DNA of 42,123 bases from Oscillospiraceae bacterium (GCA_015065385.1 SVQK01000010.1:1-42123); one strand, 5' to 3'; positions 8,313-17,285 are shown, counted from the first letter of the stretch. Notes: generated by a model from the letters alone, not told the origin. Made by a program: numbers and translations.

Positions 8313-8352
8313 AACTAAATATTGAATACTGTACGAAAGGAAAGGATGGATT

Positions 8353-8793
8353 ATGGATATCGCCCTGATTGCAGACGACACCAAAAAGGAGCTCATGACA
8401 CAGTTCTGTATCGCTTACTGCGGAATCCTGTCGAAGCACCACATTTGCGCTACCAGCATCACCGGAAAATATGTTCAGGAAGCAACCGGCCTTGAGATCG
8501 AAAAGCTCCTGCCCGGGTCCCACGGCGGAGCACAGCAGATCACATCCCGCATTTCGTACAACGAAATCGACGTGCTTCTCTACTTCCGCAGCACGACGCC
8601 CAACCGGGAATTCGACGACGAGAACGAACACAATCTGTTCCGGATGTGCGACGTCCACAACGTACCCATGGCGACGAACATCGCCACCGCCGAGGTACTG
8701 ATCTGCGCGCTGGACCGCGGGGATCTGGACTGGCGCGAGATCGTCAATCCCCGTTCGGATTACAACCGCCGCCGCCGCGGACTCACTTACTGA
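8353..8793 (+). CDS. Methylglyoxal synthase-fold protein lacking the known catalytic residues
   Basis: A 146-residue protein that aligns along its length with methylglyoxal synthase (ALIADD, ATSITGKYVQEATG, GGAQQI, NEIDVLLYF, VPMATNIATAE). Methylglyoxal synthase converts dihydroxyacetone phosphate to methylglyoxal using catalytic aspartates and histidines. Compared with the E. coli enzyme as I remember it, His19 is Asp (ADD), Asp71 is Ala (GGAQQI for GGDQQ), Asp91 of the DPL motif is Ser, and the HDPD segment with His98 and Asp101 reads EFDDEN. The fold and part of the phosphate site look kept while the chemistry looks lost. It may be a regulatory or altered-function homologue. It follows the MinD-like gene by 40 bases, with ribosome site AAAGGATGG. 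Confidence 0.8.
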   Translation: MDIALIADDTKKELMTQFCIAYCGILSKHHICATSITGKYVQEATGLEIEKLLPGSHGGAQQITSRISYNEIDVLLYFRSTTPNREFDDENEHNLFRMCDVHNVPMATNIATAEVLICALDRGDLDWREIVNPRSDYNRRRRGLTY

Positions 8794-8818
8794 TTCCAAC
8801 CGGATCCGATCCGGACCG

Positions 8819-8862
8819 TCTCCCGTCCGTCCGCCCGCCAGAGCCGACCCGGGAGATTTTTT
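8819..8862 (+). terminator. Probable terminator between the mgsA-like and ymdB genes
   Basis: TCTCCCG (8819-8825) pairs with CGGGAGA (8850-8856), directly followed by TTTTTT. The 24-base loop is larger than usual. Confidence 0.5.
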
Positions 8863-8909
8863 GCGCCGGGATCCGGCTCGATCCCTATCTTACCGTCAGG
8901 AGTTTTTTC

Positions 8910-9692
8910 ATGATCCGTGTGCTTTGTCTCGGCGACGTTGTGGGAGAGGAGGGCGTGCGCTTCCTCGAGCGGGACGGACGCCTCAGAAAACTGGCCTCCG
9001 CCAGACGGGCCGATCTCGTCGTGGTCAACGGGGAGAATTCCGCTCCGGGAAACGGGATCTCCCGGGAGTCCGCCGAACGGCTTCTGGACGCCGGAGCCGA
9101 CGTGATCACGGGTGGGAATCACACATGGAAGCAGCGGGACGTGACCCGGATGCTGGACGACGGCGACGCCCTGATCCGCCCCTGCAATTATCCCGCCGAC
9201 GCGCCCGGACTCGGGTATCTCATCGCGGACGTGCGCGGATACCGGGTGCTGGTGCTCAACGCCGCCGGAGTCGTGTACATGGATCCGGTGACGCCTCCCG
9301 CGGATGCCGTCGCGCGGATTCTGAAAAGCGAACGCGGAAATTACGACCTCTCCGTCTGCGACCTGCACGCGGAGGCCACGTCCGAAAAGCTCTTCTTCGC
9401 CCGGTATTTTGACGGGAAGCTCTCCGCCGTCTTCGGCACGCACACCCACGTCCAGACTGCCGACGAGCAGATTCTCCCCGGCGGAACCGGCTATATCACC
9501 GACGTCGGGATGTGCGGCTCCATGAACGGCATCCTCGGCGTGAAGACCGAATCCGTCGTCCACAAGTTCACCGTGCGCACCCCCGTCCGGTTCGATCCCG
9601 CCGAGGGAAATCCCGCCCTGCACGCCGTGCTGTTCTCGCTGGACGAGAAGACGGGAAAGTGCGCGTCCGTCGAACGGATCCGCGAAACCTGA
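8910..9692 (+). CDS. ymdB: YmdB-family metallophosphoesterase (2',3'-cyclic-nucleotide phosphodiesterase)
   Basis: A 260-residue cytosolic metallophosphatase. Metal-binding motifs of the YmdB family are in place: LCLGDVVGEEG at the N-terminus, VVNGENSAPGNGI, TGGNHTWKQRD, and GTHTHVQTADEQILPGGTGYITDVGM near the C-terminus. B. subtilis YmdB hydrolyses 2',3'-cyclic nucleotides and influences biofilm versus motility choice. The open frame extends upstream to 8646 within mgsA-like DNA, but the ATG at 8910 has AGGAG eight bases upstream and gives the usual family length and N-terminus. It ends just before a strong bidirectional terminator. Confidence 0.9.
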   Translation: MIRVLCLGDVVGEEGVRFLERDGRLRKLASARRADLVVVNGENSAPGNGISRESAERLLDAGADVITGGNHTWKQRDVTRMLDDGDALIRPCNYPADAPGLGYLIADVRGYRVLVLNAAGVVYMDPVTPPADAVARILKSERGNYDLSVCDLHAEATSEKLFFARYFDGKLSAVFGTHTHVQTADEQILPGGTGYITDVGMCGSMNGILGVKTESVVHKFTVRTPVRFDPAEGNPALHAVLFSLDEKTGKCASVERIRET

Positions 9693-9700
9693 TACATCGG

Positions 9701-9756
9701 AAAGCAGCCTTCCTTTGAGCGGAAAAACCATCCGCGGAAGGGAAGGCTGCTTTTTT
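9701..9756 (+). terminator. Strong bidirectional intrinsic terminator
   Basis: AAAGCAGCCTTCC (9701-9713) pairs with GGAAGGCTGC and following Ts (9741-9756), with T tracts on both strands. It serves ymdB and the convergent gene ending at 9765. Confidence 0.85.
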
Positions 9757-9764
9757 CAATCGCG

Positions 9765-11180
9765 CTATCTCCGGTACGGCACGGTTTCCCCGGTGTCCCG
9801 CTCGCCGATCAGAACGCCAGCCGAGTCGAACGTATAGCGGAACACCTTGCAGCTGCCGCCGATCGTGAAGGAACTGGTCGCGGGAGAAAAGAACGTTGTC
9901 GTCACGCTCTCCGCGTCCCATTCCAACAGGCCTTCGCCGTTGACGGACAGTTTTCCTCCGAGCGAACCTTTGACGGAATAGAAGGTTTTCGGACTTCCTC
10001 CCTGCGGATCGCAGAGAAGCAGGACGGCTGTGTAGTTGTCCCTGACGATGGGTGTCAGTTCTTCGTCTGTGACGCCGATTCCATAGTCTTCCCTTGAAAA
10101 CACATAGTCCAGCACCTGCGCGATCTCATGCCTGCCCCCTTCGTCGTTCTGTTTGGGAACGGCATAGCCAGACAGATAGATCTGTCCCGCAAACTCGATC
10201 ATGTCGGTCAGATGGTATTCGCAGTCGTCCGCTTCGTACGAGCAGGTGTCCGTTACATGGCCTTCCCGGTCCAGCCAGTACAGAAGCGCGGTGTCGTGAT
10301 CCAGAGAGTTGATCAGCTGAACGACGTACCCGTCTCCGAGGAGCGCCGCGTTTTTGATGCCGAGGTTGCCGACGGGCGTTCTGACGCAACTCAGCTCGTT
10401 TCCGTCCGCGTCGAGGAGGGTCAGGCACAAATCCTTGAAATCCCCCCTGCTGAAGACCGCCCAGATTCCGTCCCCGCGGCGCAGAACGGTTCCTATATAC
10501 TCCCAATTGAAATGATGTTCAAGACGCCGCTGCCAGAGGACGGTTCCCGTTTCGTCCACGAGCGCGATCCAGCCGTATTTCGTTTCTTCGGTGGAAAAGG
10601 TTTCGTTCCATCCCCAGACCGCCGTCACGCCGCCGAAGCGGGAAGTACCTTCCACGCAGAAATCCGTGAAAGCCGCGCTCCACAGGAGAACTCCATCCCG
10701 CCGGCATTCGAGGAGGCATTTGTCCACTACTTCGAGCCCCCGCTCTTCGTCGAGGGCATACTGCCAGTCCACATGGTAGGAGACCTCACCCGCCGATTCG
10801 TTTTTCCTCCATACATTCCTGTCCCACAGTGCGGCGAGTTCTTCCGGCGTCGGTTCGGCCTGCCGGATATCCCAGCCGGGTACGGAATGCCGCATCACAT
10901 CCGCGGTCCGGCTGCAGGTAAAGCTGCGCGTTGTGATATCCCGATAGACCGCCTTCACGTCCGCTCTGCTCAATCCTTCCGCGGACAGTCTGTTTTCTTC
11001 AAAAAAAGCCATTGCCGTACGATACTCCCCGGCTTCGGCCGTCAGCGCATACACGGCGGAACCGGCAGCGAAAACGAGCGCGAGACATGCCGCGAAGATC
11101 CAGCGTCTGAACCGCGGCGTTCCTTTCCCGTCCCGACCGTCTTTGAACAGCGCCGCTTCGGCGGTTGTTTCCTTTTTCAT
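9765..11180 (-). CDS. Membrane-anchored protein of unknown function
   Basis: I do not recognise this 471-residue protein. It has a charged cytosolic N-terminus (1-25), one transmembrane helix (about 26-47) and a large extracellular part. Short repeated beta-rich stretches each end in a turn and aromatic residues (GWIALVDETGTVLWQ, LCLTLLDADGNEL, ALLYWLDREGHVTDT), suggesting a beta-propeller-like domain. The start has a GGGGGGTG ribosome site six bases upstream. No clear sigma-A promoter was found in the 190-base upstream gap. It is monocistronic, ending at the shared terminator. Confidence 0.7.
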   Translation of the reverse strand: MKKETTAEAALFKDGRDGKGTPRFRRWIFAACLALVFAAGSAVYALTAEAGEYRTAMAFFEENRLSAEGLSRADVKAVYRDITTRSFTCSRTADVMRHSVPGWDIRQAEPTPEELAALWDRNVWRKNESAGEVSYHVDWQYALDEERGLEVVDKCLLECRRDGVLLWSAAFTDFCVEGTSRFGGVTAVWGWNETFSTEETKYGWIALVDETGTVLWQRRLEHHFNWEYIGTVLRRGDGIWAVFSRGDFKDLCLTLLDADGNELSCVRTPVGNLGIKNAALLGDGYVVQLINSLDHDTALLYWLDREGHVTDTCSYEADDCEYHLTDMIEFAGQIYLSGYAVPKQNDEGGRHEIAQVLDYVFSREDYGIGVTDEELTPIVRDNYTAVLLLCDPQGGSPKTFYSVKGSLGGKLSVNGEGLLEWDAESVTTTFFSPATSSFTIGGSCKVFRYTFDSAGVLIGERDTGETVPYRR

Positions 11181-11326
11181 ACGTTCACCCCCCTGCTTTT
11201 ATTGCTGAGACAGCAGACAGCATGTCGGTTTTCAAGCATGCAGCTGCCGGAGCCCTTGATCGGCTTGACTTTCGGACACCGGATACCAAGCCGGACGGCA
11301 TTCTGCTTATCAGCGGAGCAATACGG

Positions 11327-11356
11327 AAAAAGGAGCCGCTCTCAAAAAACGGCTCC
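11327..11356 (-). terminator. Terminator after the deacetylase/phosphodiesterase pair
   Basis: GGAGCCG (11332-11338) pairs with CGGCTCC (11350-11356). On the minus strand the stem is followed by five Ts. Confidence 0.8.
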
Positions 11357-11370
11357 CGTCTTCTCCCGGT

Positions 11371-12150
11371 TCAGTTCACCCTTTCCGAGCTTGTCCACAT
11401 ATGAACCACGTTCATGTCCTCTTCCCGGTCCTCGCCGTGGGAGCCGCGTCCGTCGGGGAGAGCGTGGCAGCCGTGATCCGGAGCGAAGGCGGACGCCCAT
11501 CGGAGTCCCCGCCATCCTTCCGCCGCCGCCAGACAGAGCCTTCTCCACGCCGCCGCGTTCTGCGAGAGAGCGGCGAGGGACTCCTCCCCTTCCGGACCGC
11601 AGCGGTGCATCGTGCCGTCGTAATTGCCGTTGTAGGCGACGATCAGGTCGTGACGGTCTTCCCGGATCAGCTCCTCCGCGCGGTCGTTGACCTCCTCCGG
11701 CGTGTCGAAGATGAAATAGTCCATATTCCGATTCTTGAAGATCATCGAGATGCTGTCCGTGCCGGTGGAGCAGATCGCGGGTTTCATCCCGGCTTCGATC
11801 AGCGCGTCGAAGAGCGTTTTCACCGTCAGGGTCGGTTTGGTGTAGCTTTTGATCCCGTGATCCGCAGGCATCAGGCCGGAATACATCGACGCGAAGCACA
11901 CCGGCGTCACCGAGGGCATCACCGAACCCATCCGGAGGACAAGGGGATCGTTCCCGAAGGCGGGAGAGAACAGCGCGCGGAATTTCTCATAGATCCACCA
12001 CGCCACGGCGTCCGGATTGTACAGAAGGATCCGGTCGGCCCGTTTTCCGGGCAGAAGGGAAAGAACCTCTTCCATGACCGGCGCGTCGGCAAAGGGTTCA
12101 AGGCCGAACAGCGCCGCGGCGGTCGGGCATACGGAGCGGATATTGTACAT
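11371..12150 (-). CDS. Alkaline phosphatase-superfamily phosphodiesterase/nucleotide pyrophosphatase
   Basis: A 259-residue protein of the alkaline phosphatase superfamily. PSVTPVCFASMYSG carries the likely Thr nucleophile, YNGNYDGTMHRCGP is the family metal-binding D-x-x-x-H region, and FAPDHGCH matches the final D-H-G metal site. It would hydrolyse phosphodiester or pyrophosphate bonds on a small molecule; no signal peptide is visible. The frame opens with GTG at 12162, but GAGGTG lies just before the ATG at 12150, so I prefer the later start. It follows the polysaccharide deacetylase gene by 40 bases and is probably co-transcribed. The short length suggests a compact family member. Confidence 0.75.
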   Translation of the reverse strand: MYNIRSVCPTAAALFGLEPFADAPVMEEVLSLLPGKRADRILLYNPDAVAWWIYEKFRALFSPAFGNDPLVLRMGSVMPSVTPVCFASMYSGLMPADHGIKSYTKPTLTVKTLFDALIEAGMKPAICSTGTDSISMIFKNRNMDYFIFDTPEEVNDRAEELIREDRHDLIVAYNGNYDGTMHRCGPEGEESLAALSQNAAAWRRLCLAAAEGWRGLRWASAFAPDHGCHALPDGRGSHGEDREEDMNVVHMWTSSERVN

Positions 12151-12190
12151 GGCGCACCTCACAGAAAAGCGTGTTGTCGGAGATCGTTCC

Positions 12191-13471
12191 TTACCCGTCT
12201 TCCTCCAGATATCCGCGCTCGGCGAAGGTCCACGAGGCGGGGAAGTTGTCCAAATTACCGAACGCGTACCCGTCTCCGATCAGCCGGTCCAGCAGCCACG
12301 GGAGCAAATCCACCGTCTCCGGAACGCCCTCGTGCATCAGAACGATGAGCGGTTCCCCCGCCGCGCCTCCGGTTTCCGCCAGACTGCGGGCGAAGGTGTC
12401 CTCGAAGCTGTCGCGGATGTATTCGAACGCGGAGACCCCCTCGGGCCGCAGGTAGAGCACGGCGTCGTTCGTTGCGGAGTTCCAGTCAAAGACGCGGTAG
12501 CCCCGTTTTTCGAGCATGTCCCGCATTCCGGCCTGCTGCGTTTCGTCGAAGTACCGGCCCACGGATCCGCCCGGAAAACGGAACATCTTCTTTTCCCCGA
12601 GCGTGATCCCGGCGTTCGAAGCCGCTTTTTCCCACGCTTCCACCTCTTCCTCGAGCGCGTCCGTCGAGGCGTAGATTTTCTCGTATTCGTGCGAATAGGT
12701 GTGGCAGCCGAAGACGTGGCCCCGGTCCGCGATGAGCCGCGCCGCCTCCGGATCCCGGTCGATGGCCAGGCCCATCGTGAAGAACGCGGCTTTGACGCCG
12801 TAGCTGTCGAGGATGTCTAAAAGCCGCTCGGTCTCGCCTTCCCCCGCCGGCCCGTCGTCGAAGGTGAGGTAGACCACGGACGGCGCCTCGGGATCGGGCT
12901 GGACTGCCGCCTCCTTCCGCCCGCTCACATAAACCGTCACGGTCACGGCGGGATTCATGTAGTACCCGTTCTCGTCGGACATGCCCGCGAACTTGATCGC
13001 CACCGCCTCGCCGGACGGAGCGGGGTTGCGGACGTACCGGAGCTCCGATTCGATCCCGTGCGCGGAGAGGATCCCGGTCACAGCCGACGCGCTCAGATCC
13101 GCGAACCGGGGAACGGCCTCGTATCCCGCGCGGTTCCCTGCGGCAGACGGCGCGAAAAGGAGGACCGGATCGTCCAGATAGGCGGCGGACACGGCCTTTG
13201 CGGCGCTGTTATAGAGGGATTCGATGATCTCTACATGGGGCTGGACGGTCAGAGCGGGATCGGCGGGGCGGTCCGGATCGTCCGCGGGCAGAAGGGAGCC
13301 GCGGCTTTCCACCGGCGTCTGCTCGTCGAAAAATTCCATGATGTCGTCCCACTCCTGACGGAGAAGGGCGATCTGACCCGGTCTCCCGCCGCATCCCGAG
13401 AGAAGAAGAAGGAGCGCGGAGGCGAGGGCCGCTGTAAGGAGACGGTATTTCAAGGGAAACTCCCGGAGCAT
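12191..13471 (-). CDS. Polysaccharide deacetylase lipoprotein (CE4 family)
   Basis: An exported 426-residue protein with a lipobox (LLSGC, Cys27) and a C-terminal NodB-type deacetylase domain. All three key motifs are seen: TFDDGP (catalytic base and metal Asp), H-T-Y-S-H (metal His pair) and RFPGGS. An N-terminal domain of about 190 residues precedes it. The enzyme should remove acetyl groups from peptidoglycan or another amino-sugar polymer outside the membrane. The start is uncertain: ATG at 13471 lacks a ribosome site, while TTG at 13453 has CGGGAG at good spacing and still gives a full signal peptide. The promoter at 13490-13518 rules out the longer open frame reaching 13960. Confidence 0.88.
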   Translation of the reverse strand: MLREFPLKYRLLTAALASALLLLLSGCGGRPGQIALLRQEWDDIMEFFDEQTPVESRGSLLPADDPDRPADPALTVQPHVEIIESLYNSAAKAVSAAYLDDPVLLFAPSAAGNRAGYEAVPRFADLSASAVTGILSAHGIESELRYVRNPAPSGEAVAIKFAGMSDENGYYMNPAVTVTVYVSGRKEAAVQPDPEAPSVVYLTFDDGPAGEGETERLLDILDSYGVKAAFFTMGLAIDRDPEAARLIADRGHVFGCHTYSHEYEKIYASTDALEEEVEAWEKAASNAGITLGEKKMFRFPGGSVGRYFDETQQAGMRDMLEKRGYRVFDWNSATNDAVLYLRPEGVSAFEYIRDSFEDTFARSLAETGGAAGEPLIVLMHEGVPETVDLLPWLLDRLIGDGYAFGNLDNFPASWTFAERGYLEEDG

Positions 13472-13489
13472 TCGACAATATTCCACTTC

Positions 13490-13518
13490 ATTATACCATG
13501 ACTGCGCCCGGATTGCAA
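13490..13518 (-). promoter_or_regulatory. Promoter of the deacetylase operon
   Basis: On the minus strand TTGCAA (13513-13518), 17-base spacer, TATAAT (13490-13495). It is back to back with the promoter at 13560-13588. Confidence 0.75.
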
Positions 13519-13559
13519 GACCGCCGGACGTCCTCTTTCCGGAAAATCCCGCTTCCATC

Positions 13560-13588
13560 TTGCATTTCCGGGCAGGACTTGGTATAAT
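13560..13588 (+). promoter_or_regulatory. Promoter of the 197-residue membrane protein gene
   Basis: TTGCAT (13560-13565), 17-base spacer, TATAAT (13583-13588). Confidence 0.75.
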
Positions 13589-13621
13589 GGAGAAAAATCT
13601 CGAACCCGCGGAGCGAATCCT

Positions 13622-14215
13622 ATGGAATACGAAGAAACCGAAAAGAAACTCACGGCGGGAAAGGTCGTCCGGATCGTCGCCACCGTCTTTGTCTTCGTCG
13701 TGATCGGCCTCTTTGTCATCCGGTGCTGGATGGTTGCCGACAAATCCCGGTTTTCCGATCCGATCCCGACCGACGCCCTCCGGTCCGCGTGGGCCGACGG
13801 GGAGAGCGGGATGCTGACCGTGAAGATCAGCGCGGAGCTGGCGAAGGACGGGTATTTCTCCGCCTACGGGTTTTACTTCAATCCCGAGAGCGGGGAGGCG
13901 CAGTTTGCCGTCCGCTGGAACCGGAGCGTTTACAGCTACACCGATATGCCCGAGGGACATGAATTCACCTTCTATCTTCTGAACGAGACCACCGGAGCCG
14001 TCTATCCCGCGTCCGCCGTCGAAAGCGCGTCCATGAGCATCTACCAGTACCGCCGGATGATCGCCGAGGGCGTGTCGGTCGGGGAGGACGAGCAGCTTAC
14101 GGCTGTGATGGAGCTGCGGGACGAATTTGACAGCCGTCAGGTGCTGAAATACGCCGAGCAGCCCTTTAACGAGTACAGGCTCAAGGGGAAGCTCCTGAAG
14201 CAGCTCGCGCCGTAA
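13622..14215 (+). CDS. Membrane-anchored protein of unknown function
   Basis: I do not recognise this 197-residue protein. It has a short cytosolic N-terminus, one transmembrane helix (about 16-37) and an extracellular domain with many aromatic residues (GYFSAYGFYFNPESGEAQF, YSYTDMPEGHEFTFYL). The regular beta-like pattern suggests a small sandwich domain. It has its own promoter and a GGAG site upstream of the ATG. It is divergent from the polysaccharide deacetylase and upstream of the CNNM pair, which has a separate promoter. Confidence 0.75.
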   Translation: MEYEETEKKLTAGKVVRIVATVFVFVVIGLFVIRCWMVADKSRFSDPIPTDALRSAWADGESGMLTVKISAELAKDGYFSAYGFYFNPESGEAQFAVRWNRSVYSYTDMPEGHEFTFYLLNETTGAVYPASAVESASMSIYQYRRMIAEGVSVGEDEQLTAVMELRDEFDSRQVLKYAEQPFNEYRLKGKLLKQLAP

Positions 14216-14271
14216 AGCTGTAAAGACGTGAAGACGGGCGCGGGAACCTCGTCCGAATTGGCCTCTCCCTC

Positions 14272-14300
14272 TTGCAATCGGGCCGGGCGTGTGCTATAAT
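14272..14300 (+). promoter_or_regulatory. Promoter of the CNNM operon
   Basis: TTGCAA (14272-14277), 17-base spacer, TATAAT (14295-14300). Confidence 0.8.
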
Positions 14301-14349
14301 GACAGAAAACTTCTGAATCAAACCAGACACAGGAGAACGGAAAACTTTC

Positions 14350-15936
14350 ATGGACACAGACGGGAACATACGAACGATGCTGCATCTGCCGGGAATCGTC
14401 GCAGAGATCGCCGCGGGCGTGACGGGAGAGGGAGAAGCCCTTGCCTCCGCCGCGGAACCTCCCCCCGCGCATTCCCCGGTGACCGGCCTTGTTCTGCTCT
14501 TCGTCCTTTTCGTCGCACTGGGCGCGTATTTCGGGGGAGCCGAGAGCGCGTTTTCCGCGATGAATAAAATCCGGATCAAATCCAAGGCCGACGACGGGGA
14601 CCGACGCGCGAAGAACGCCGTGTATATCGCGTCCAACTTCGACCGCGCGCTGACCACCCTCCTCATCGGCAACAACATCGCGCATATCGCCGCAGCGTCC
14701 ATCGCCGCCGTCATCGCGGCAAGGCTCTTCGGCACATCCGACCGGGTGACCTTCATTTGCACCGTCGTGACGACGCTGGTGGTCTTTCTCTTTTCGGAGA
14801 TGATCCCCAAGGCTTTCGCCAACGACCGGAGCGAATCGGCCTCCCTTTTTGCCGCGAATTCCCTCAGGCTGCTGATGAAGCTGCTCTATCCGCTGTCCGC
14901 GTTCTTCGGGATGATCTCCTCGGCCTTCACCCGGCTGGCGGAGCGCGTTTTCCCGCACAAGGAGGAGCCGTCCATCACCGAAGAGGAGCTGTACGATATC
15001 ATCGACACCATCGAAGAAGAGGGCGTGGTGGACGAGGAGCAGGGGGATCTGATCAAGTCCGCGATGGAGTTCTCCGGAACCCACGCCGCCGACGTCATGA
15101 CCATGCGGCAGGACATCAACGCCGCGGACGCCTCCCTTCCGAACGAAAAGCTGCTCGAAATCCTCCGGGAATCCACCCACTCCCGCCTGCCCGTGTACGA
15201 GGGGGATCTGGACCACATCCTCGGCCTGATCCACATCCGGGCATTCATCCGGGAGTATATGAAGAATCCCGCGATCGATATCCGGACCCTGCTGACGCCC
15301 GCCTACCGGGTCTCTCCGGACGCCATGATCGACGATCTGCTCACCGTCATGCGCCAGCACAAGCTGTATCTGGCCATCGTCGCGGACGCGGAGGGGAAGA
15401 CCGTCGGGCTTGTGACCATCGAAGACTTCCTCGAGGAGCTGGTGGGCGAGATCTGGGACGAAGACGACGTCGTGGACCGCGATTTCATCAAGCTCGGCGG
15501 CAACCGGTTCCGGGTCACGCCCAGACTGACCGTCGGCGAGATCTGGAATCGCACGGGTACCGAAGTCCCGGCCCCCGCCGGAGCGGACCGTCCGCTTCTG
15601 TCCCTGATCCTCGAGCACTTCGGGCGGATCCCGGAGGAGGAGGAGAGTTTCCTCTTCGACCGGTTGGAAATCACCGTGGAACAGGTGGAAAACGGGCGGA
15701 TCGTATCCGTCGAGGTCCATCTTCTGTCCGATGAGGAGCTGGCCGAAGCCCATGCCGTTCGGGAAAAAGAAAAGACCGGTGCCGAAGAGGAGAACAGTGC
15801 GGAAGGATCGCTTCTCAGCCGCCTCATCCGTCCCCGCTCCGAACCCGACCCTGAACCGGACGGCGGGAAAGAGGACGAACCCGAATCCGCCGCAGATCCG
15901 GATAAAGCCGGTCCGAGGGGAGGTGAAGGCGCGTGA
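14350..15936 (+). CDS. CNNM/HlyC-type membrane protein (DUF21, CBS pair, CorC-HlyC domain), first copy
   Basis: A 528-residue integral membrane protein of the CNNM/CorC family, linked to Mg2+ (or Co2+) efflux. After an unusual hydrophilic N-terminal extension of about 40 residues comes the DUF21 transmembrane domain (about 45-200; GAESAFSAMNKIRIKS, TTLLIGNNIAHIAAAS). A linker (EEELYDIIDTIEEEGVVDEEQ) and paired CBS domains (about 235-370) follow, then a CorC-HlyC domain (IKLGGNRFRVTPRLTVGEI). The C-terminus has a 55-residue acidic, Pro-rich tail that the second copy lacks. Its stop overlaps the GTG of the next gene by four bases, so the two are translationally coupled. Confidence 0.88.
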   Translation: MDTDGNIRTMLHLPGIVAEIAAGVTGEGEALASAAEPPPAHSPVTGLVLLFVLFVALGAYFGGAESAFSAMNKIRIKSKADDGDRRAKNAVYIASNFDRALTTLLIGNNIAHIAAASIAAVIAARLFGTSDRVTFICTVVTTLVVFLFSEMIPKAFANDRSESASLFAANSLRLLMKLLYPLSAFFGMISSAFTRLAERVFPHKEEPSITEEELYDIIDTIEEEGVVDEEQGDLIKSAMEFSGTHAADVMTMRQDINAADASLPNEKLLEILRESTHSRLPVYEGDLDHILGLIHIRAFIREYMKNPAIDIRTLLTPAYRVSPDAMIDDLLTVMRQHKLYLAIVADAEGKTVGLVTIEDFLEELVGEIWDEDDVVDRDFIKLGGNRFRVTPRLTVGEIWNRTGTEVPAPAGADRPLLSLILEHFGRIPEEEESFLFDRLEITVEQVENGRIVSVEVHLLSDEELAEAHAVREKEKTGAEEENSAEGSLLSRLIRPRSEPDPEPDGGKEDEPESAADPDKAGPRGGEGA

Positions 15937-17285
15937 GATATGTGCTCATCATCATCCTCATGGTGATCCTTTCGGCGTATTTTTCCGCGTCGGAGATTTC
16001 CTTCAACGCCTCGAACAAGATCCGCCTGAAAAAAGCGGCTGAAAACGGGAGCCGGTCCGCCGCCCTTGCTTACCGCATCAGCGAGGACTTCACGACGGCG
16101 CTGTCCGCGATCCTGATCGGCAACAACCTCGCCAACATTGCCGCCTCCACCGCCGCGACCGTTATCGCCATGAACCTGCTCATGTCCCTTCGGACGATGA
16201 ACAGCGACGGGATGGCCTCCTTCGTCTCCACGGTGGTCATGACGGTGATCATCCTGATTTTCGGGGAAATCGTCCCGAAGATCATCGCCAAAAACAACGC
16301 CGACAGCGCGGTCCGCTTCTTCGCGTGGCCGACCAGGATCCTGACGTGGATCCTGTATCCGCTGGTGTGGCTGGTGATGCGCCTGATCCGCCTGCTCTCG
16401 TCCCTATGGGGAAAGGACGACGAGGACGCTCCCACCGTCACGGAGGAAGAGCTGTCCTCCATCATCGAGACCGCCGAGGAGGAGGGCGTGGTGGACGAGG
16501 AAAAGAGCGAGCTGCTCCAGTCCGCGATCGACTTCCGGGACACGACGGTCGAGGAGATCATGACGCCCCGCATCGACATGACGGCTTTCGATATCGCCGA
16601 TCCGCCGGAGGAGATCGAAGCGCTTGTGGACGAATCCCGTTACTCCCGGATCCCGGTTTACGAGGATTCCATCGACAACATCATCGGCATCCTCTACCTG
16701 AACCACTACTATAAGAAGGTCGCGGACGAGGCGGAGGGAAAGGACTTCGATCTGCGCGGCCTGCTCATGAAACCGAACTTCATTCATAAAACGATGAAGC
16801 TCCCCGCCGCCCTGTCCCTTCTGAGGGAGCGCAAGACCCATATCGCCATCGTCGTGGACGAATTCGGCGGAACGCTCGGACTGGTCACCATGGAGGACAT
16901 TCTCGAAGAGCTGGTCGGGGATATCTGGGACGAATCGGACGAGATCGTCGAGGAGTGCGTCCGCACCGGCGAGAATACCTACGAAGTGAACGGGGACATG
17001 AACATCGACGATTTCTTCGGCGAGATCGAGTTCGAGCCCCGCGAGTTCGAATGCGAGTACTCCACCGTCGGCGGCTGGGCCATCGAGATGCTGGACGCCG
17101 ATCCCCATGTGGGAGACAGCTTCACCTTCCGGGATATCCCGGAAGAGGACGGGGAGGAGGACGATCCCGAGGAACCCGCCACCACCCTCACCGTCGTGGT
17201 TTCCGCTATGGACGATATGCGCGTCACCAAGCTCACCGTTCTCGTCACAAGACCGAAGCGTGAGGATGAAGACGGAGAGGACTGA
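15933..17285 (+). CDS. CNNM/HlyC-type membrane protein, second copy
   Basis: A 450-residue paralogue of the preceding gene with the same order: DUF21 transmembrane domain (1-165; SASEISFNASNKIRLKK), linker with EGVVDEEKSELLQSA, CBS pair (about 200-330) and C-terminal CorC-HlyC domain ending in a charged tail. It starts with GTG in a GTGA overlap; AGGGGAGGTG just upstream supports this start. The two proteins may form a heteromeric divalent-cation exporter, or arose by duplication with separate regulation by nucleotides at the CBS domains; both are inference. Confidence 0.88.
   Translation: MRYVLIIILMVILSAYFSASEISFNASNKIRLKKAAENGSRSAALAYRISEDFTTALSAILIGNNLANIAASTAATVIAMNLLMSLRTMNSDGMASFVSTVVMTVIILIFGEIVPKIIAKNNADSAVRFFAWPTRILTWILYPLVWLVMRLIRLLSSLWGKDDEDAPTVTEEELSSIIETAEEEGVVDEEKSELLQSAIDFRDTTVEEIMTPRIDMTAFDIADPPEEIEALVDESRYSRIPVYEDSIDNIIGILYLNHYYKKVADEAEGKDFDLRGLLMKPNFIHKTMKLPAALSLLRERKTHIAIVVDEFGGTLGLVTMEDILEELVGDIWDESDEIVEECVRTGENTYEVNGDMNIDDFFGEIEFEPREFECEYSTVGGWAIEMLDADPHVGDSFTFRDIPEEDGEEDDPEEPATTLTVVVSAMDDMRVTKLTVLVTRPKREDEDGED

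Noticed and set aside
13472..13960. 489-base upstream extension of the polysaccharide deacetylase frame
   Set aside because: A promoter (13490-13518) and a lipoprotein signal peptide place the start near 13453-13471; the extension is antisense to the next gene.
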